A stretch of 64,000 bases of DNA from Siphonobacter sp. SORGH_AS_0500 (lineage in GTDB: Bacteria; Bacteroidota; Bacteroidia; Cytophagales; Spirosomataceae). Positions 48,909-58,119 of this stretch are shown in pieces. The position numbers were made by a program, and so were the translations under genes. Location of the stretch: positions 124,001-188,000 of the forward strand of contig NZ_NHPP01000009.1 in NCBI RefSeq assembly GCF_002838835.1, in the 5' to 3' direction. A model generated the notes under the pieces. The model was not told where the DNA came from. It ran no database searches and saw only the letters and a list, made by a program, of their open reading frames with translations. Numbering within the stretch: position 1 is the stretch's first letter; each line of letters opens with the position of its first letter.

Positions 48909-49721
48909 ATGCTTATTGAAGCTAGTTGTCAAATTGAACTGGAAGCTCTCTATCTGGTTCCAGCTGTTTTTATGCTACGTCCTCGCAGTGGCGTAGGCCA
49001 GTTTGTGCTCAAAGAAGAATACATCGTAGACCCGCTTGTTCCTATTACCGAATACACTGATTCATACGGTAATCTTTGCCAGCGACTGATGATTCCTCCC
49101 GGACCTTTTCGACTAGAATCAAGAGTCACTGCCGACTGTGCCGATCAGATTGACATTCATATGAATGCCGACTGGGTTCCTGTGTCTAATGTTCCCGATG
49201 AGGTCATGCAGTTTCTGCTTCAAAGTCGCTACTGTGAGGCAGATAAACTAGGCTGGCTGGCAGCCGATATTACTAAAGGTTACTCCTTGGGGTATGCTCA
49301 GGTAGAAGCCATTCGTCAGTGGATACATCAGAATGTCCGCTATGAATACGGCGTGACGAACGCCTCAACCTCTGCCGTAGATATTACTAAGACACGTGTG
49401 GGCGTCTGCCGGGATTTTGCTCACTTGGGCATTGCTCTCTGCCGGAGTCTCAATATTCCGGCCCGAATGGTGGTGGGTTATCTGTATAAACTTGATCCCA
49501 TGGACTTACACGCCTGGTTTGAAGCCTATGTGGGAGATCGCTGGTATACCTTCGACGCCACGCAATCGGAGCCTAAAGGCAATCGATTAGCTGTAGCGTA
49601 CGGACGTGATGCTGCCGATGTAGCGTTTGCTTCTTATTTTGGAGGGGTAAATTTCCGCAGTTTACAGGTCGATGTACAGGCCGTACAGCCTTCTGCTCTT
49701 ACGCATTCCGCTTCCTCTTAA
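48909..49721 (+). CDS. Transglutaminase-like cysteine protease/amidase family protein
   Basis: A 270-aa cytoplasmic protein with a BTLCP-type N-terminal domain (about 1-120) and a transglutaminase-like domain. The catalytic Cys (VGVCRDFAHLG), His (MDLHAWFEA) and Asp (YTFDAT) are all visible. The reaction of these bacterial proteins is usually unknown (protease or amidase type). It is transcribed divergently from the DUF2383 gene (186 bp gap) that carries the sigma-54 promoter, and is followed by a terminator. Confidence 0.92.
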   Translation: MLIEASCQIELEALYLVPAVFMLRPRSGVGQFVLKEEYIVDPLVPITEYTDSYGNLCQRLMIPPGPFRLESRVTADCADQIDIHMNADWVPVSNVPDEVMQFLLQSRYCEADKLGWLAADITKGYSLGYAQVEAIRQWIHQNVRYEYGVTNASTSAVDITKTRVGVCRDFAHLGIALCRSLNIPARMVVGYLYKLDPMDLHAWFEAYVGDRWYTFDATQSEPKGNRLAVAYGRDAADVAFASYFGGVNFRSLQVDVQAVQPSALTHSASS

Positions 49722-49782
49722 TCAAAATTAACAGAGCAATGTAGAATTAATTACACACTCTTTTTATCTATAATCTTTCGTT

Positions 49783-49826
49783 AAAGCGTACACGGCCCTA
49801 CTGAGCTTTGCTGTACGCTTTTTTTA
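49783..49826 (+). terminator. Terminator of the transglutaminase gene
   Basis: A 10-bp stem AAAGCGTACA / TGTACGCTTT, then seven T, 62 bp past the stop. Confidence 0.75.
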
Positions 49827-49874
49827 TTTAAGTAAGTAGTTTAACGTATCTCCCTTATTTCTACTTATTTAATC

Positions 49875-50366
49875 ATGAAAAAATCCTTCATTTACCTCAG
49901 CTCAGTTTTGTTATTGAGTACTTCATTCATCGCTTGCTCTCAGAAAGACAAACACAAAGTAGCTGACGATGCCCAGAAAGCTCAGGATAAAATTGAAAAT
50001 GCTGCCGACAAAGCTGCGGAGAAGACCAAAGAGGCTTACGATGATATCGCTTCAGATGTTCGCCAGGAGACAAAAGAGGGCAAAGAAGATCTCGAAGCAG
50101 AGCGTACGGAACTAAAAGTAAAACTTCAGGATCAAAAGTCGGCGTTGCAGAATGAAATTGACCGAATTGATGGAAAAATTAAAGTAGCTCAGGCAAAAGA
50201 GAAAGTTCGCTGGCAGGAACGCAAGGCTAAGCTGGAATTAGAACGTGATAAACTAGATGTTTCTCTGAAAGAATTAAAGTTAAAAGTTCAATCGGATTGG
50301 CAGGAATTTAAACGCAAAACTGATCGCACGATAGAAGAAACCAAAGAAAGCATCGATCATAAGTAA
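49875..50366 (+). CDS. Coiled-coil lipoprotein of unknown function
   Basis: A 163-aa lipoprotein (SSVLLLSTSFIACSQ; Cys about 21). The rest is a long, highly charged helix rich in Lys, Glu and Ala (about 30-160), compatible with a coiled coil along the envelope. I recognise no domain. It stands alone between terminators, in the stress island near the sigma-54 genes. Confidence 0.85.
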   Translation: MKKSFIYLSSVLLLSTSFIACSQKDKHKVADDAQKAQDKIENAADKAAEKTKEAYDDIASDVRQETKEGKEDLEAERTELKVKLQDQKSALQNEIDRIDGKIKVAQAKEKVRWQERKAKLELERDKLDVSLKELKLKVQSDWQEFKRKTDRTIEETKESIDHK

Positions 50367-50436
50367 ATGTACTTAGTGTAGAAAAATAATCCCCATCACC
50401 TCATTTTGGGGTATAGATTCACCGAGGAAAGTCAGC

Positions 50437-50484
50437 GTACGAATAAAGAGCAATGCAGATTCTAGTATTGCTCCTTATTCGTAC
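50437..50484. repeat. Imperfect hairpin after the lipoprotein gene
   Basis: GTACGAATAAAGAGCAAT against ATTGCTCCTTATTCGTAC, an 18-bp stem with a small internal mismatch. It lacks an immediate T run, so it is a weak terminator or only a structured 3' end. Confidence 0.5.
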
Positions 50485-50547
50485 AACGATTGTATCATTT
50501 TTAGTAGAAAAAATGCTAACGATGTCCTGTATTCGTAAAAATAAATA

Positions 50548-50572
50548 AAGCTCAGACTAGATGCCCGAGCTT
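50548..50572 (-). terminator. Probable terminator of the response-regulator gene
   Basis: AAGCTC/GAGCTT (minus strand, followed by TTATTTAT) about 30 bp after the stop of the minus-strand gene. The short stem makes this a modest call. Confidence 0.5.
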
Positions 50573-50600
50573 CGTATCAATAATCAAGTGATAGGTTGTA

Positions 50601-50936
50601 TTAGTCTAAAACAGATTCTACTAGTCTAAAACTAAGTGGCTTTTCCAGGAAAGCGTCTGCTCCTGAGGCTAATGCCTTTTCGCGAAGATTACTCATCGCA
50701 CTAATCATTACAATCCGACTGCCAGGATATAGTCGACGCCAGCTAGGCAAAGCATCAAGCCCCGTACCATCAGGAAGGTTATTATCAAGAAAAACAACGT
50801 CTGGATTTACGCTCATTAGTTGTTCATAACCACTACGAAGGTTGTTAGCATAACTTACGTCGGCTTTTTTTCTTTGCAGAAAGCTGCCTAACAACATACA
50901 TAAGTCTTCTTCATCATCTACGATTAAAACCTTCAT
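50601..50936 (-). CDS. Single-domain response regulator (CheY-like receiver)
   Basis: A 111-aa receiver domain only. The acidic pair is in VLIVDDEEDL and the phosphoacceptor Asp in VVFLDNNLPDGTG; the Lys is in FLEKPLS. The start at 50936 (MKVLIVDDEEDL) is preferred over the upstream ATG at 50972. No output domain, so it acts in phosphorelay or by binding a partner. It is preceded on the same strand by a small ORF and hairpin. Confidence 0.9.
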   Translation of the reverse strand: MKVLIVDDEEDLCMLLGSFLQRKKADVSYANNLRSGYEQLMSVNPDVVFLDNNLPDGTGLDALPSWRRLYPGSRIVMISAMSNLREKALASGADAFLEKPLSFRLVESVLD

Positions 50937-51066
50937 ATTGTTACCATATATACTCTGAAGATACGTGGGCATATCTCGTATAAGTTAAAACATAGGAAAT
51001 ATCCTAAGTCATCCGTGTTACTTGTTAGTTATTATTTTAATTCTCAATAGGATGTGATTAAAAAAG

Positions 51067-51095
51067 ATTGGGCAAACCCGGTGGATTTGCCCAAT
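51067..51095 (-). terminator. Terminator before the response regulator, minus strand
   Basis: A 10-bp stem ATTGGGCAAA / TTTGCCCAAT and then six T on the minus strand. It follows a small candidate gene (51109-51258) by 14 bp and precedes the response-regulator gene, so it ends the small transcript. Confidence 0.7.
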
Positions 51096-51108
51096 GCCGA
51101 TCTTCCAC

Positions 51109-51258
51109 CTAACCTAAAACACCTGTACGGTGCGGTATCCGGGAAGTATTTTTAAAATAATATACCAAAGCGATTCTGTGTGAAAAATTCCCCAATCTGC
51201 TCCATTTTGTTCTTAATTCGTTTCTAAGATGACGAAATGGGGATTCAGGAATCACCAT
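51109..51258 (-). CDS. Candidate small basic protein (49 aa)
   Basis: A 50-codon frame with an AAAGGAAG Shine-Dalgarno-like stretch before the ATG and a terminator right behind the stop. The product is basic (RHLRNELRTKWSRLGNFSHR, HRTGVLG). No known family, no signal. The position in the divergent gap before the sigma-54-driven ytxH gene, plus the terminator, make it worth keeping as a candidate gene or sRNA. Confidence 0.4.
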   Translation of the reverse strand: MVIPESPFRHLRNELRTKWSRLGNFSHRIALVYYFKNTSRIPHRTGVLG

Positions 51259-51334
51259 TATAAATATCTTCCTTTATTAATAAAAGCGTTTTTATACCTA
51301 TTTTCATAGTATTTATCTCTATATTGTCTTGCGG

Positions 51335-51350
51335 TGGCACGGGTGTTTCA
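51335..51350 (+). promoter_or_regulatory. Sigma-54 (-24/-12) promoter of the YtxH cluster
   Basis: TGGCACGGGTGTTTCA matches the TGGCACG-N4-TTGCA sigma-54 consensus at 11 of the 12 fixed positions (only one G to T at -13), with the -24 GG and the -12 C in place. A start near 51361 gives a leader of about 37 bases to the ATG at 51398. Confidence 0.8.
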
Positions 51351-51397
51351 TTTATCAACACGAATCAAAAGTTTCACAAATTAAACAGGAGGATATC

Positions 51398-51712
51398 ATG
51401 TCAAATAATGGAAAAATCTTTTTGGGAATTGTAACTGCAGCCGCAGCTGGTGCCGTTATCGGTCTGTTATTCGCTCCCGATAAAGGAACTGATACACGTG
51501 GAAAAGTAAAAAAACAAGTAAACGATATTGCCGATGAAATTCTGAAAGCTATTCAGAAAGGCAAAATTTCTTTAGACGACCTGAAAACCCAGGCTACTTC
51601 TAAAGCTGAAGATCTGAAAGACAAAGCTCGTTCTAAATTTGATGAATTACAGAGCAAAGCTGAAGATACAGCTGATGTAGCTAAGAAAAAAGTAAACGAA
51701 CAATTGAGCTAA
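51398..51712 (+). CDS. YtxH-domain membrane/envelope stress protein
   Basis: A 104-aa protein with one N-terminal membrane segment (IFLGIVTAAAAGAVIGLLFA, about 8-27, then PDKGTDTRGKVKKQV typical of YtxH) and a long Lys/Ala-rich helix (about 45-104) like LEA or apolipoprotein helices. YtxH proteins are general-stress proteins of unknown mechanism. The ATG at 51398 has an unusually strong AGGAGG Shine-Dalgarno. A sigma-54 promoter precedes it, a hairpin terminator follows. Confidence 0.88.
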   Translation: MSNNGKIFLGIVTAAAAGAVIGLLFAPDKGTDTRGKVKKQVNDIADEILKAIQKGKISLDDLKTQATSKAEDLKDKARSKFDELQSKAEDTADVAKKKVNEQLS

Positions 51713-51733
51713 TTACCGATCGGTTCGTCTATG

Positions 51734-51770
51734 TACAAACGGGGAACTCAGATTTGGGTTCCCCGTTTGT
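51734..51770 (+). terminator. Terminator of the ytxH gene
   Basis: A 13-bp stem (ACAAACGGGGAAC / GTTCCCCGTTTGT) with a 10-base loop and a short T/C tail, about 22 bp after the stop. Read-through into the holin-like gene is possible. Confidence 0.75.
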
Positions 51771-51856
51771 TCTTCACCACGCGATTTGAAGTGATTCTCC
51801 TTTATTAAAATGATTCTTTTGAACCAAAATCTATCTGTTTCACCCGCATTTAATCT

Positions 51857-52222
51857 ATGGAATCTCTGAAAGATATACGTGAATCTGCTGAGGATTTATT
51901 TGGACGTATTACTGAATATATTGAAGCACGCTGGAATATGGCAGTGCTTCAGACCGCCGACAAAACAGCAGACATTGTTTCTTCTCTAGCTGCAATAATC
52001 ATTTTATCGGTTTTCGGTGGAATGGTTGTCCTTTTTGGAAGCATTGCTTTGGCCTGGTGGATTGGCGAAAGTACGGGTAGCGTGGCCGCAGGGTTTGGTC
52101 TGGTAGCGTTGGGCTATGCCCTGATTACACTTGTATTATTTATGATTCGGGACAAGTTTATTAAAATCCCTATCCTTAATACCTTCATCAAACGCTTTTA
52201 TTATAAGCCTGAAGAAAAATAA
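51857..52222 (+). CDS. Holin-X (Phage_holin_3_6) family membrane protein
   Basis: A 121-aa protein with an amphipathic N-terminal helix and two strong membrane segments (about 40-60 IVSSLAAIIILSVFGGMVVL, 75-100). It matches the putative Actinobacterial Holin-X family found widely beside YtxH and other stress genes in Gram-negative bacteria. Its role is unknown; phage origin is not supported. Followed by the next gene after 35 bp. Confidence 0.88.
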   Translation: MESLKDIRESAEDLFGRITEYIEARWNMAVLQTADKTADIVSSLAAIIILSVFGGMVVLFGSIALAWWIGESTGSVAAGFGLVALGYALITLVLFMIRDKFIKIPILNTFIKRFYYKPEEK

Positions 52223-52257
52223 TAGTTAGACAAACGATAGTCCTTACTCAGCTTATT

Positions 52258-52799
52258 ATGGAAAGAAAAATTGAAAATTTATCAGATTTGCAGGCGGAAA
52301 GAGCTCGGCTGAAGAATCAGCTTGAAGTATCCAAGGTACAGATCAAACGTCAATTTGACGGCATTAAAGACGATATCAATCCAGCCCGGCAAGTCATCAA
52401 CACGGTTTCGGGTCTTATGGCCAAGCCTGAAAATAATCTGTTTAGTAACGGCATTGGCGAGGTATAGATCTCGCCTTGCAGTTTACTCCCCTGGGAAGAG
52501 CCGCCTGGCCGCTTCGGATGTTAGTGCCTTTTGCGGTTAAACGGGTAACGACGAACTTTCTGAATTCAAATGGTCCTCAGGTTCTGGAGAAGTCACTTAT
52601 ATGGGTAAAGAATGTTACGGACGAAAGACCAGCCTTTCCCGCTAAGATTAGCCTGAAACCTGAAAAAAGCTTAAAGGAAAAGTTCTTCAGTTGGCTCAAA
52701 GATGTGACGGAAGACCATGACCCGGAACCTAAAGAAGCCATAGTTATTGAGACACTCCCTCTGACTTCGCCTGATCTGAACATTCGCACGCCGCTTTAA
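52258..52799 (+). CDS. Unknown protein of the YtxH-holin cluster, frameshifted
   Basis: The N-terminal half is a charged helix (LSDLQAERARLKNQLEVSKV). The frame ends at NGIGEV; one more G at 52459 gives NGIGGGIDLALQFTPLGRAA and runs on through WLKDVTEDHDPEPKEAIVIE to 52799. The span is one base short, 180 aa after repair. I do not recognise the family. Similar genes often follow holin-X genes in stress clusters, so it is likely part of the same unit. Confidence 0.8.
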
Positions 52800-52807
52800 G
52801 TAGCAAG

Positions 52808-52838
52808 AAAGCCAATTCTTCTCCGAATTGGCTTTTTT
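52808..52838. terminator. Bidirectional terminator
   Basis: An 11-bp stem AAAGCCAATTC / GAATTGGCTTT with six T, between the convergent unknown gene and the response regulator. Confidence 0.85.
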
Positions 52839-53286
52839 ATTTACCGGGTACGGAAGCTATATTCAACCAGAACTGCCCGAAGCTCTTTACGATCTGAAGT
52901 AACTGATCAAAAGAAATAGGCTTGGTAATGTAGCAGTTAGCTCCTGATTCGTAGGTTTTCAGGATATCCCGCTCTGAATTGGACGTAGTCAATACAACCA
53001 CGGGAATTGCTTTTAAGTCCGGATTCTGTTTAATTTCAGTTAATGCCTCCCAACCGTCCTTACGCGGCATATTTAAATCGAGAAAAATAATGCCGGGTCT
53101 GGGAAAGCGTCCACGATCTGCATAAGCTCCTTCATTGTGAAGAAACTGCATGAGCTCTACCCCATCTGCTACAAAGAAAATGTCGTTTACAAGCAGGCTG
53201 TCGCGAAACGCAGTTTTAATCAGGAAACGATCATCTTCGTCATCATCGGCAACCAATATAGGAATTTGAGTATTCATATTTTGCAC
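52837..53286 (-). CDS. Single-domain response regulator (Rcp1-like)
   Basis: A 149-aa receiver of the Rcp1/phytochrome-partner type, recognised by its extended alpha helices and the motifs ILVADDDEDDRFLIK, PGIIFLDLNMPRKDGWEAL, VVLTTSNSERDILKTYESGA and YITKPISFDQ. The phosphoacceptor Asp is in FLDLNMP and the Lys in TKPIS. It is encoded 18 bp after the histidine kinase that is its probable partner. It has a paralogue at 59402. Confidence 0.95.
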   Translation of the reverse strand: MQNMNTQIPILVADDDEDDRFLIKTAFRDSLLVNDIFFVADGVELMQFLHNEGAYADRGRFPRPGIIFLDLNMPRKDGWEALTEIKQNPDLKAIPVVVLTTSNSERDILKTYESGANCYITKPISFDQLLQIVKSFGQFWLNIASVPGK

Positions 53287-53304
53287 AAAAAGCCTTCACT
53301 TTAT

Positions 53305-54757
53305 TCAATAGGTTCGCTCATTCTTTCCCGTAACCAAGACTGGATTTACTAATTCCTGACTAGTGGTTTCCATAGGAAAATAAATAGTAAAGATAGCACC
53401 TTCTCCGGGTTTTCCCTCGGCAAAGATATACCCTTCGTGGTTTGTAACCACCCGGCGACAAATAGCCAGGCCTATACCAGTACCGCCATAGGCTGTCTTG
53501 GCGTGCAATCGCTGAAAGATGATAAAAATCTTTTCGGCATATTCGGGTTCAAAGCCAATACCATTGTCACTAATCCGAATGCGATGATACGATTGCTCTT
53601 TTTTGAGATCCGTATCGATGTTAGGAATCTCCTGGCCTGTTACCTGTTTGTAACTAATTCTTACTCGAGGGTTAATGCCCGTTTGTTGAAATTTAAGAGC
53701 GTTACTCAACAAATTCAGAAACAATTGCCGAATCTGTGTAGGGTAAACCAGCAGCGTGGGTAAGGCATCACAGTCAATCTGAGCATTTTTTTCTGAAATC
53801 ATCAGTGATAAATCCGCCTTGACCTCTTCCAACAAGCTGCTCAGATTAACGACCTGAGCGGTATCCGTCCGACTTACCATTCGCGAGTAGGTTAGCAAAT
53901 CGTTAATCAGCCCCTGCATGCGTTCGGCAGCATTGGAAATTTTGTCAAGCATCGTTTGCCCATCTTCAGACAAACTGTCTTTCTGACGAATCAGTAACCG
54001 ATCAGCAAACGCTCTTATTTTACGTAAAGGTTCCTGTAAGTCATGCGAAGCGATATAAGCAAACTGTTCCAGCTCGGCGTTTGAGCGGTTTAACGCTTCT
54101 ATCTTTTTTTCCAGATCTTTCTGGGTGGCACGACGGCGTCTTAATTCTATGTTCAGCATTCCTGCCGAAATGATTAATAACAAAACGGCTAATAGAGCCA
54201 GAATCAGCAAGTAAGCTGGTGCTAAACTAAACTCCCGTTGCCGGGCCTTAAGCCGGCTTTGCAGAAGCTTACTTTCTTCCTGCTGTATTTCCAGAATGAC
54301 CTTCTGCATGGCATCCATGATGGCCTTACCTTTCAGGACATTAGCATCCAGATTCTGCTTTTTCACGGTGGGTTGCAGACGAATGTTTTCATCCATCGTC
54401 AGCCATTTGTCCCGGCTTAAATTTTCAAAAATAGCCAAACGCCTCATCTGATGGGCGTTGTCTATTACTAGATTGGCCATCCGTCTAAGCGAAAGGTTAT
54501 ACTCCCGACGGGCCTTCTTATACGTTTTAAAACGTTTCGCTGGCAGTAATCATGTATCCCCGATTACTGGATTCTGCTTCCTTCATGTGAGCCAGTAATT
54601 GCTCACTTTCATTAATGGTTTTATAGGTATGCTCTACGCGTTCGCTAAACCAGGCCGTTGATTTCACCTGATCCAGTCCCAGATAAGTTAATAGAATTAA
54701 AATAGCAATTGCGGAAGCTGCGGCAATGTTAAGTAACCAGATGCTAGATGACTTCAT
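53305..54757 (-). CDS. CHASE3-domain sensor histidine kinase, frameshifted (two lost bases)
   Basis: Membrane kinase. TM1 (about 7-27), a CHASE3 extracytoplasmic sensor (YKTINESEQLLAHMKEAESS, NRGYMITASE), TM2 (about 185-205), HisKA with the phospho-His in EQFAYIASHDLQEPLRKIRA, and HATPase_c (NLLSNALKF, RISDNGIGFEPEYAEKIF, GGTGIGLAICRRVV). The frame stops at MITASETF. Two bases added in the T4A4 stretch at 54525-54532 (T5A5) give ASETFLKTYKKARREYNLSL and the long frame. The span is two short of a multiple of three, 484 aa after repair. Partner regulator follows immediately. Confidence 0.92.
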
Positions 54758-55042
54758 CTATAAAAAGGGCAAAACCTAGTGGTAAATTTTCTACAACATG
54801 GGGAAATAGGAGGAGGGGATTTGAAGCAGTTACTGTTCCCTGAAAACTTCCGTTAATGAAAGTTAAATCAAGCCTAAAATTTAAATAATTGTATAAACCG
54901 CTTGATTATCAACAAAAAAAGTATGCTAAGTCCTCTAATTTCGTATCGAATATGCAACATAACTTTCAAAATGAAATACATGGCTTGACTTTATGATAAG
55001 GTAAAGTACTTCAGTTACCGCCTTAATGATCCAAGCCACTCT

Positions 55043-56506
55043 ATGAGCACGTCTGTTAATTTATCACAAAGCCAAAAACAAACGCTACGGGTCGCCCCTC
55101 AGCAGATACAGTTCCTGAATTTCCTTCAGCTTTCTACCCTGGAACTCGAACAGCACCTTCGTAATGAGCTGGAAGAGAACCCTCTGTTGGAAGAAGGAGT
55201 TAATGAAAATGAATCTACCGACGAAATGGAGATGTCTGATAGTCACGACGATTCTTCGTCAGATTATGAGACGCCGACCAATGTTGAAGATTATCGGGAC
55301 TGGGATGAATTTTCGAATGATGATATTCCTGAATATAAAACACGCTTAAGCCAAGACCCTAACGCCGAAGATGACCTCTACTCTACTCCTATTGTTGAAC
55401 AGGAAACCTGGCGGGAAGTAATCAAGGAACAGATTCGGTGGATGAACCTACAGGATCGTCAGCGTGGCATTGCCGATTTCATTATCGATTCACTCGATGA
55501 CGACGGTTTTCTGCGTAGCGATGCCGATTCTCTGGCCGATGACTATTCATTCGGGCATGGAATTTTTGTGGATGGTTCAGAAGTGGAAGAAGTACTTGCG
55601 GCCATTCACGATGAACTCGAACCTGCTGGTTTGGCAGCTCGGGATTTACGTGAATGTTTATTATTACAACTCGAAAGCCGTCGAGCTACACCAGCTTCCT
55701 TACGGGCCGTTGAAATCGTTACCAACTGCTTTACTGAGCTTTCAAATCGTAACTTTGAAAAGATTTGTAAAAGCCTGGAAATTGATGAAGACGAGTTACG
55801 CCTGGCTCTAGCTGAAATTGGTAAGTTAAATCCGAAACCTATTGTAGGCGGAAATAACGATTCCATGGTCATCAAAAGAGGCATCATTCCTGATTATGTG
55901 CTTCATTACGATGATTATGGAAGAATCGAGGTAGCACTTAATCGCGGCAACTGGCCTGATATTCGCGTAAATAGTTCTATCATTGGGTTAGTGGACACCA
56001 GCCGTGAACGCGGTGCTGCCACTTACCTAAAAAATAAATTGCAATCAGCTCAGTGGCTGGTTGATGCCATTCGTCAGCGGGAGAACACGATGCATCGAGC
56101 CATGCGGGTTCTGGTTCAGCTACAGCGTCCTTACTTTGAAACAGGGGATGTGCGTTTGCTTAAGCCCATGATTCTTAAAGACGTAGCCGATTGCATTGGT
56201 ATGGATATTTCGACCATTTCCCGGGTTACCTCCGGTAAATATGCTCAGACTCCTTTCGGACTTATTCACCTGAAAGATCTGTTCACAGAAGGTATCCGTA
56301 CTGAGAACGGAACGGAAGTATCCAACAAGGCCATCCAACAGGCTCTGGTCGAACATATCTCCTGTGAAGACAAACGTAATCCTTTCAATGACTTTGATTT
56401 GATGCGATTATTGGCTACCCAGGGTTATTTGATTTCACGGCGTACGGTTGCCAAATACCGCGACCAGCTTGGTATTCAATCGGCCCAGTTCCGGCGTGGC
56501 GTATAA
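55043..56506 (+). CDS. rpoN: RNA polymerase sigma-54 factor RpoN
   Basis: The alternative sigma factor that reads -24/-12 promoters and needs an NtrC-type activator. Region I has Gln/Leu-rich helices (LSQSQKQTLRVAPQQIQFLN), the core-binding domain is mid-protein (AAIHDELEPAGLAARDLREC), and the RpoN box is near the C-terminus (SRRTVAKYRDQLGIQSAQFR). Length 487 aa is typical. It stands directly before an NtrC-type activator, and near promoters it should recognise, so this window is probably a true sigma-54 control centre. Confidence 0.97.
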   Translation: MSTSVNLSQSQKQTLRVAPQQIQFLNFLQLSTLELEQHLRNELEENPLLEEGVNENESTDEMEMSDSHDDSSSDYETPTNVEDYRDWDEFSNDDIPEYKTRLSQDPNAEDDLYSTPIVEQETWREVIKEQIRWMNLQDRQRGIADFIIDSLDDDGFLRSDADSLADDYSFGHGIFVDGSEVEEVLAAIHDELEPAGLAARDLRECLLLQLESRRATPASLRAVEIVTNCFTELSNRNFEKICKSLEIDEDELRLALAEIGKLNPKPIVGGNNDSMVIKRGIIPDYVLHYDDYGRIEVALNRGNWPDIRVNSSIIGLVDTSRERGAATYLKNKLQSAQWLVDAIRQRENTMHRAMRVLVQLQRPYFETGDVRLLKPMILKDVADCIGMDISTISRVTSGKYAQTPFGLIHLKDLFTEGIRTENGTEVSNKAIQQALVEHISCEDKRNPFNDFDLMRLLATQGYLISRRTVAKYRDQLGIQSAQFRRGV

Positions 56507-56553
56507 CAGGTCAGCCTTGTTTTGGAAAGCAATAGTATTAACGATAAACACAT

Positions 56554-56588
56554 AAGTCCTCCTTTAAGGAATATGAGGACTTCTTTTT
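56554..56588 (+). terminator. Terminator after rpoN
   Basis: AAGTCCTC / GAGGACTT stem with a 13-base loop and CTTTTT tail, 48 bp after rpoN. Confidence 0.75.
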
Positions 56589-56612
56589 AAGTGAGGGCAA
56601 TGGCAGGTTTTT

Positions 56613-58115
56613 ATGCAGAGAATATTAGTAATTGACGACGATACGGACATTTGTCTGCTTCTACGGCGATTCTTGGGGCGTAACGGCTTCGAGGTCGCCA
56701 TTGCTCATAATGGAACCTCTGGTCTTGAAACACTAACTGATTTTAAACCCGATCTAGTCATGACCGACTTTCGCCTTGGCGATATGGACGGGGGTGAGTT
56801 ATTGGTTCGCATTAAAGAGCAGTTTCCCAGGGTTCCTGTAATCATCATTACCGGTTACTCAGATATTAAGATTGCCGTTAATGTAATGAAACAGGGTGCC
56901 TACGATTACGTAACGAAGCCTCTGTTTCCCGATGAAATTTTAGTAACCATTCGTAAGGCCCTTGAGCAAAGTGCAGCTGGCACGCTGGCTCCGCCTCCTT
57001 CGGCGGCGAATGATTCGGGAGCTCCAACCCAGGCACCTGCCAAACGGCCTTCCGGCTCAGAGCAATACATCTTCGGAAATGGTGCTGAATCCAAATATCT
57101 TTATCGTCAGGTTGATTTAGTAGCACCGACTAATTATAGCGTAATCATTTACGGAGAAAGCGGCTCAGGAAAAGAAGCCGTTGCTCAGGAGATTCATAAA
57201 CGCAGTAAACGTTCCGGTGGTCCCTTTGTCGCGATGGACTGTGGAGCAATCTCTAAAGAGCTGGCAGGGTCCGAGCTTTTTGGGCACGAAAAGGGAGCCT
57301 TTACGGGTGCCTTAAATCAGAAAATTGGGCACTTTGAACAAGCTCACGGTGGGACTCTCTTTCTGGATGAAGTAGGTAACTTGCCTTACGACGTTCAAGT
57401 TTCTTTATTGCGGGTAGTGCAGGAGCGAAAGCTTCGCCGATTGGGCGGCACCAAAGAAACACCGATTGATGTTCGCATCATTGTTGCTTCCAACGAACGT
57501 CTGATTGAATCTGCGAAAAAAGGAAAATTCCGAGAAGACCTTTACTATCGTTTCAATGAGTTTAGTATCGACGTGCCGCCCCTACGGGAACGACCCGCTG
57601 ATATTATGACCTTTGCCGATTATTTTCTTCAGGCAACCAATGGTGAATTGGGTAAGCAAGTGCGTGGGTTTGCCGAAGACGTTGTGGATTTGTTCATGCG
57701 TTACGAGTGGCCGGGTAACTTACGCGAAATGCGAAATGTGATCAAAAGGGCTACGTTATTAACCGATAGCGAAGCTATTCAATCTCGCGACCTGCCTTTT
57801 GAAATTGTCCATTTCAATAAGCTGCAATCCATGGATAACTCGGCCCCGATGCCCACGTATGTACCAGAGCAACCTCAGGTCATTCCCGTTATTCCAACTC
57901 AGCCTTATTATACAGAACCTCCCATTGCCATTGCTACGCCCGATGCCAACAAAGGCGAAAAGCCCAACCTGCGTTCGGCAGCACTGGAAGCGGAGTATGA
58001 CATGATTCTCAAGACGCTCAAACAGGTAAACTTCAATAAAAGCAAAGCCGCTCAACTTCTGGGTATTGACCGGAAAACGCTTTATAACAAAATGAAGAAT
58101 TACCATTTATCTTAA
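56613..58115 (+). CDS. NtrC-family sigma-54 activator (REC-AAA+-Fis)
   Basis: A 500-aa enhancer-binding protein. Receiver (1-120) with phosphoacceptor Asp52 (MTDFRLG) and Lys in VTKPL; a Pro/Ala linker; AAA+ domain (150-390) with Walker A GESGSGKE (181-188), GAFTGA (228-233, the sigma-54 contact loop) and Walker B GGTLFLDEV; a Pro-rich spacer; and a C-terminal Fis-type HTH (AAQLLGIDRKTLYNKMK). All parts needed to open sigma-54 promoters are intact. It follows rpoN and precedes a kinase gene, so the upstream signal likely comes from one of the local kinases. Confidence 0.97.
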   Translation: MQRILVIDDDTDICLLLRRFLGRNGFEVAIAHNGTSGLETLTDFKPDLVMTDFRLGDMDGGELLVRIKEQFPRVPVIIITGYSDIKIAVNVMKQGAYDYVTKPLFPDEILVTIRKALEQSAAGTLAPPPSAANDSGAPTQAPAKRPSGSEQYIFGNGAESKYLYRQVDLVAPTNYSVIIYGESGSGKEAVAQEIHKRSKRSGGPFVAMDCGAISKELAGSELFGHEKGAFTGALNQKIGHFEQAHGGTLFLDEVGNLPYDVQVSLLRVVQERKLRRLGGTKETPIDVRIIVASNERLIESAKKGKFREDLYYRFNEFSIDVPPLRERPADIMTFADYFLQATNGELGKQVRGFAEDVVDLFMRYEWPGNLREMRNVIKRATLLTDSEAIQSRDLPFEIVHFNKLQSMDNSAPMPTYVPEQPQVIPVIPTQPYYTEPPIAIATPDANKGEKPNLRSAALEAEYDMILKTLKQVNFNKSKAAQLLGIDRKTLYNKMKNYHLS

Positions 58116-58119
58116 GTTC

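Noticed and set aside
51857..52222. Holin-X gene as evidence for a prophage
   Set aside because: No phage structural, lysis or integrase genes nearby; the family is a common chromosomal stress gene.
56599..56614. TGGCAGG with GC nearby upstream of the NtrC-type gene as a third sigma-54 promoter
   Set aside because: The -12 GC is one base off the correct spacing and the site includes the start codon.
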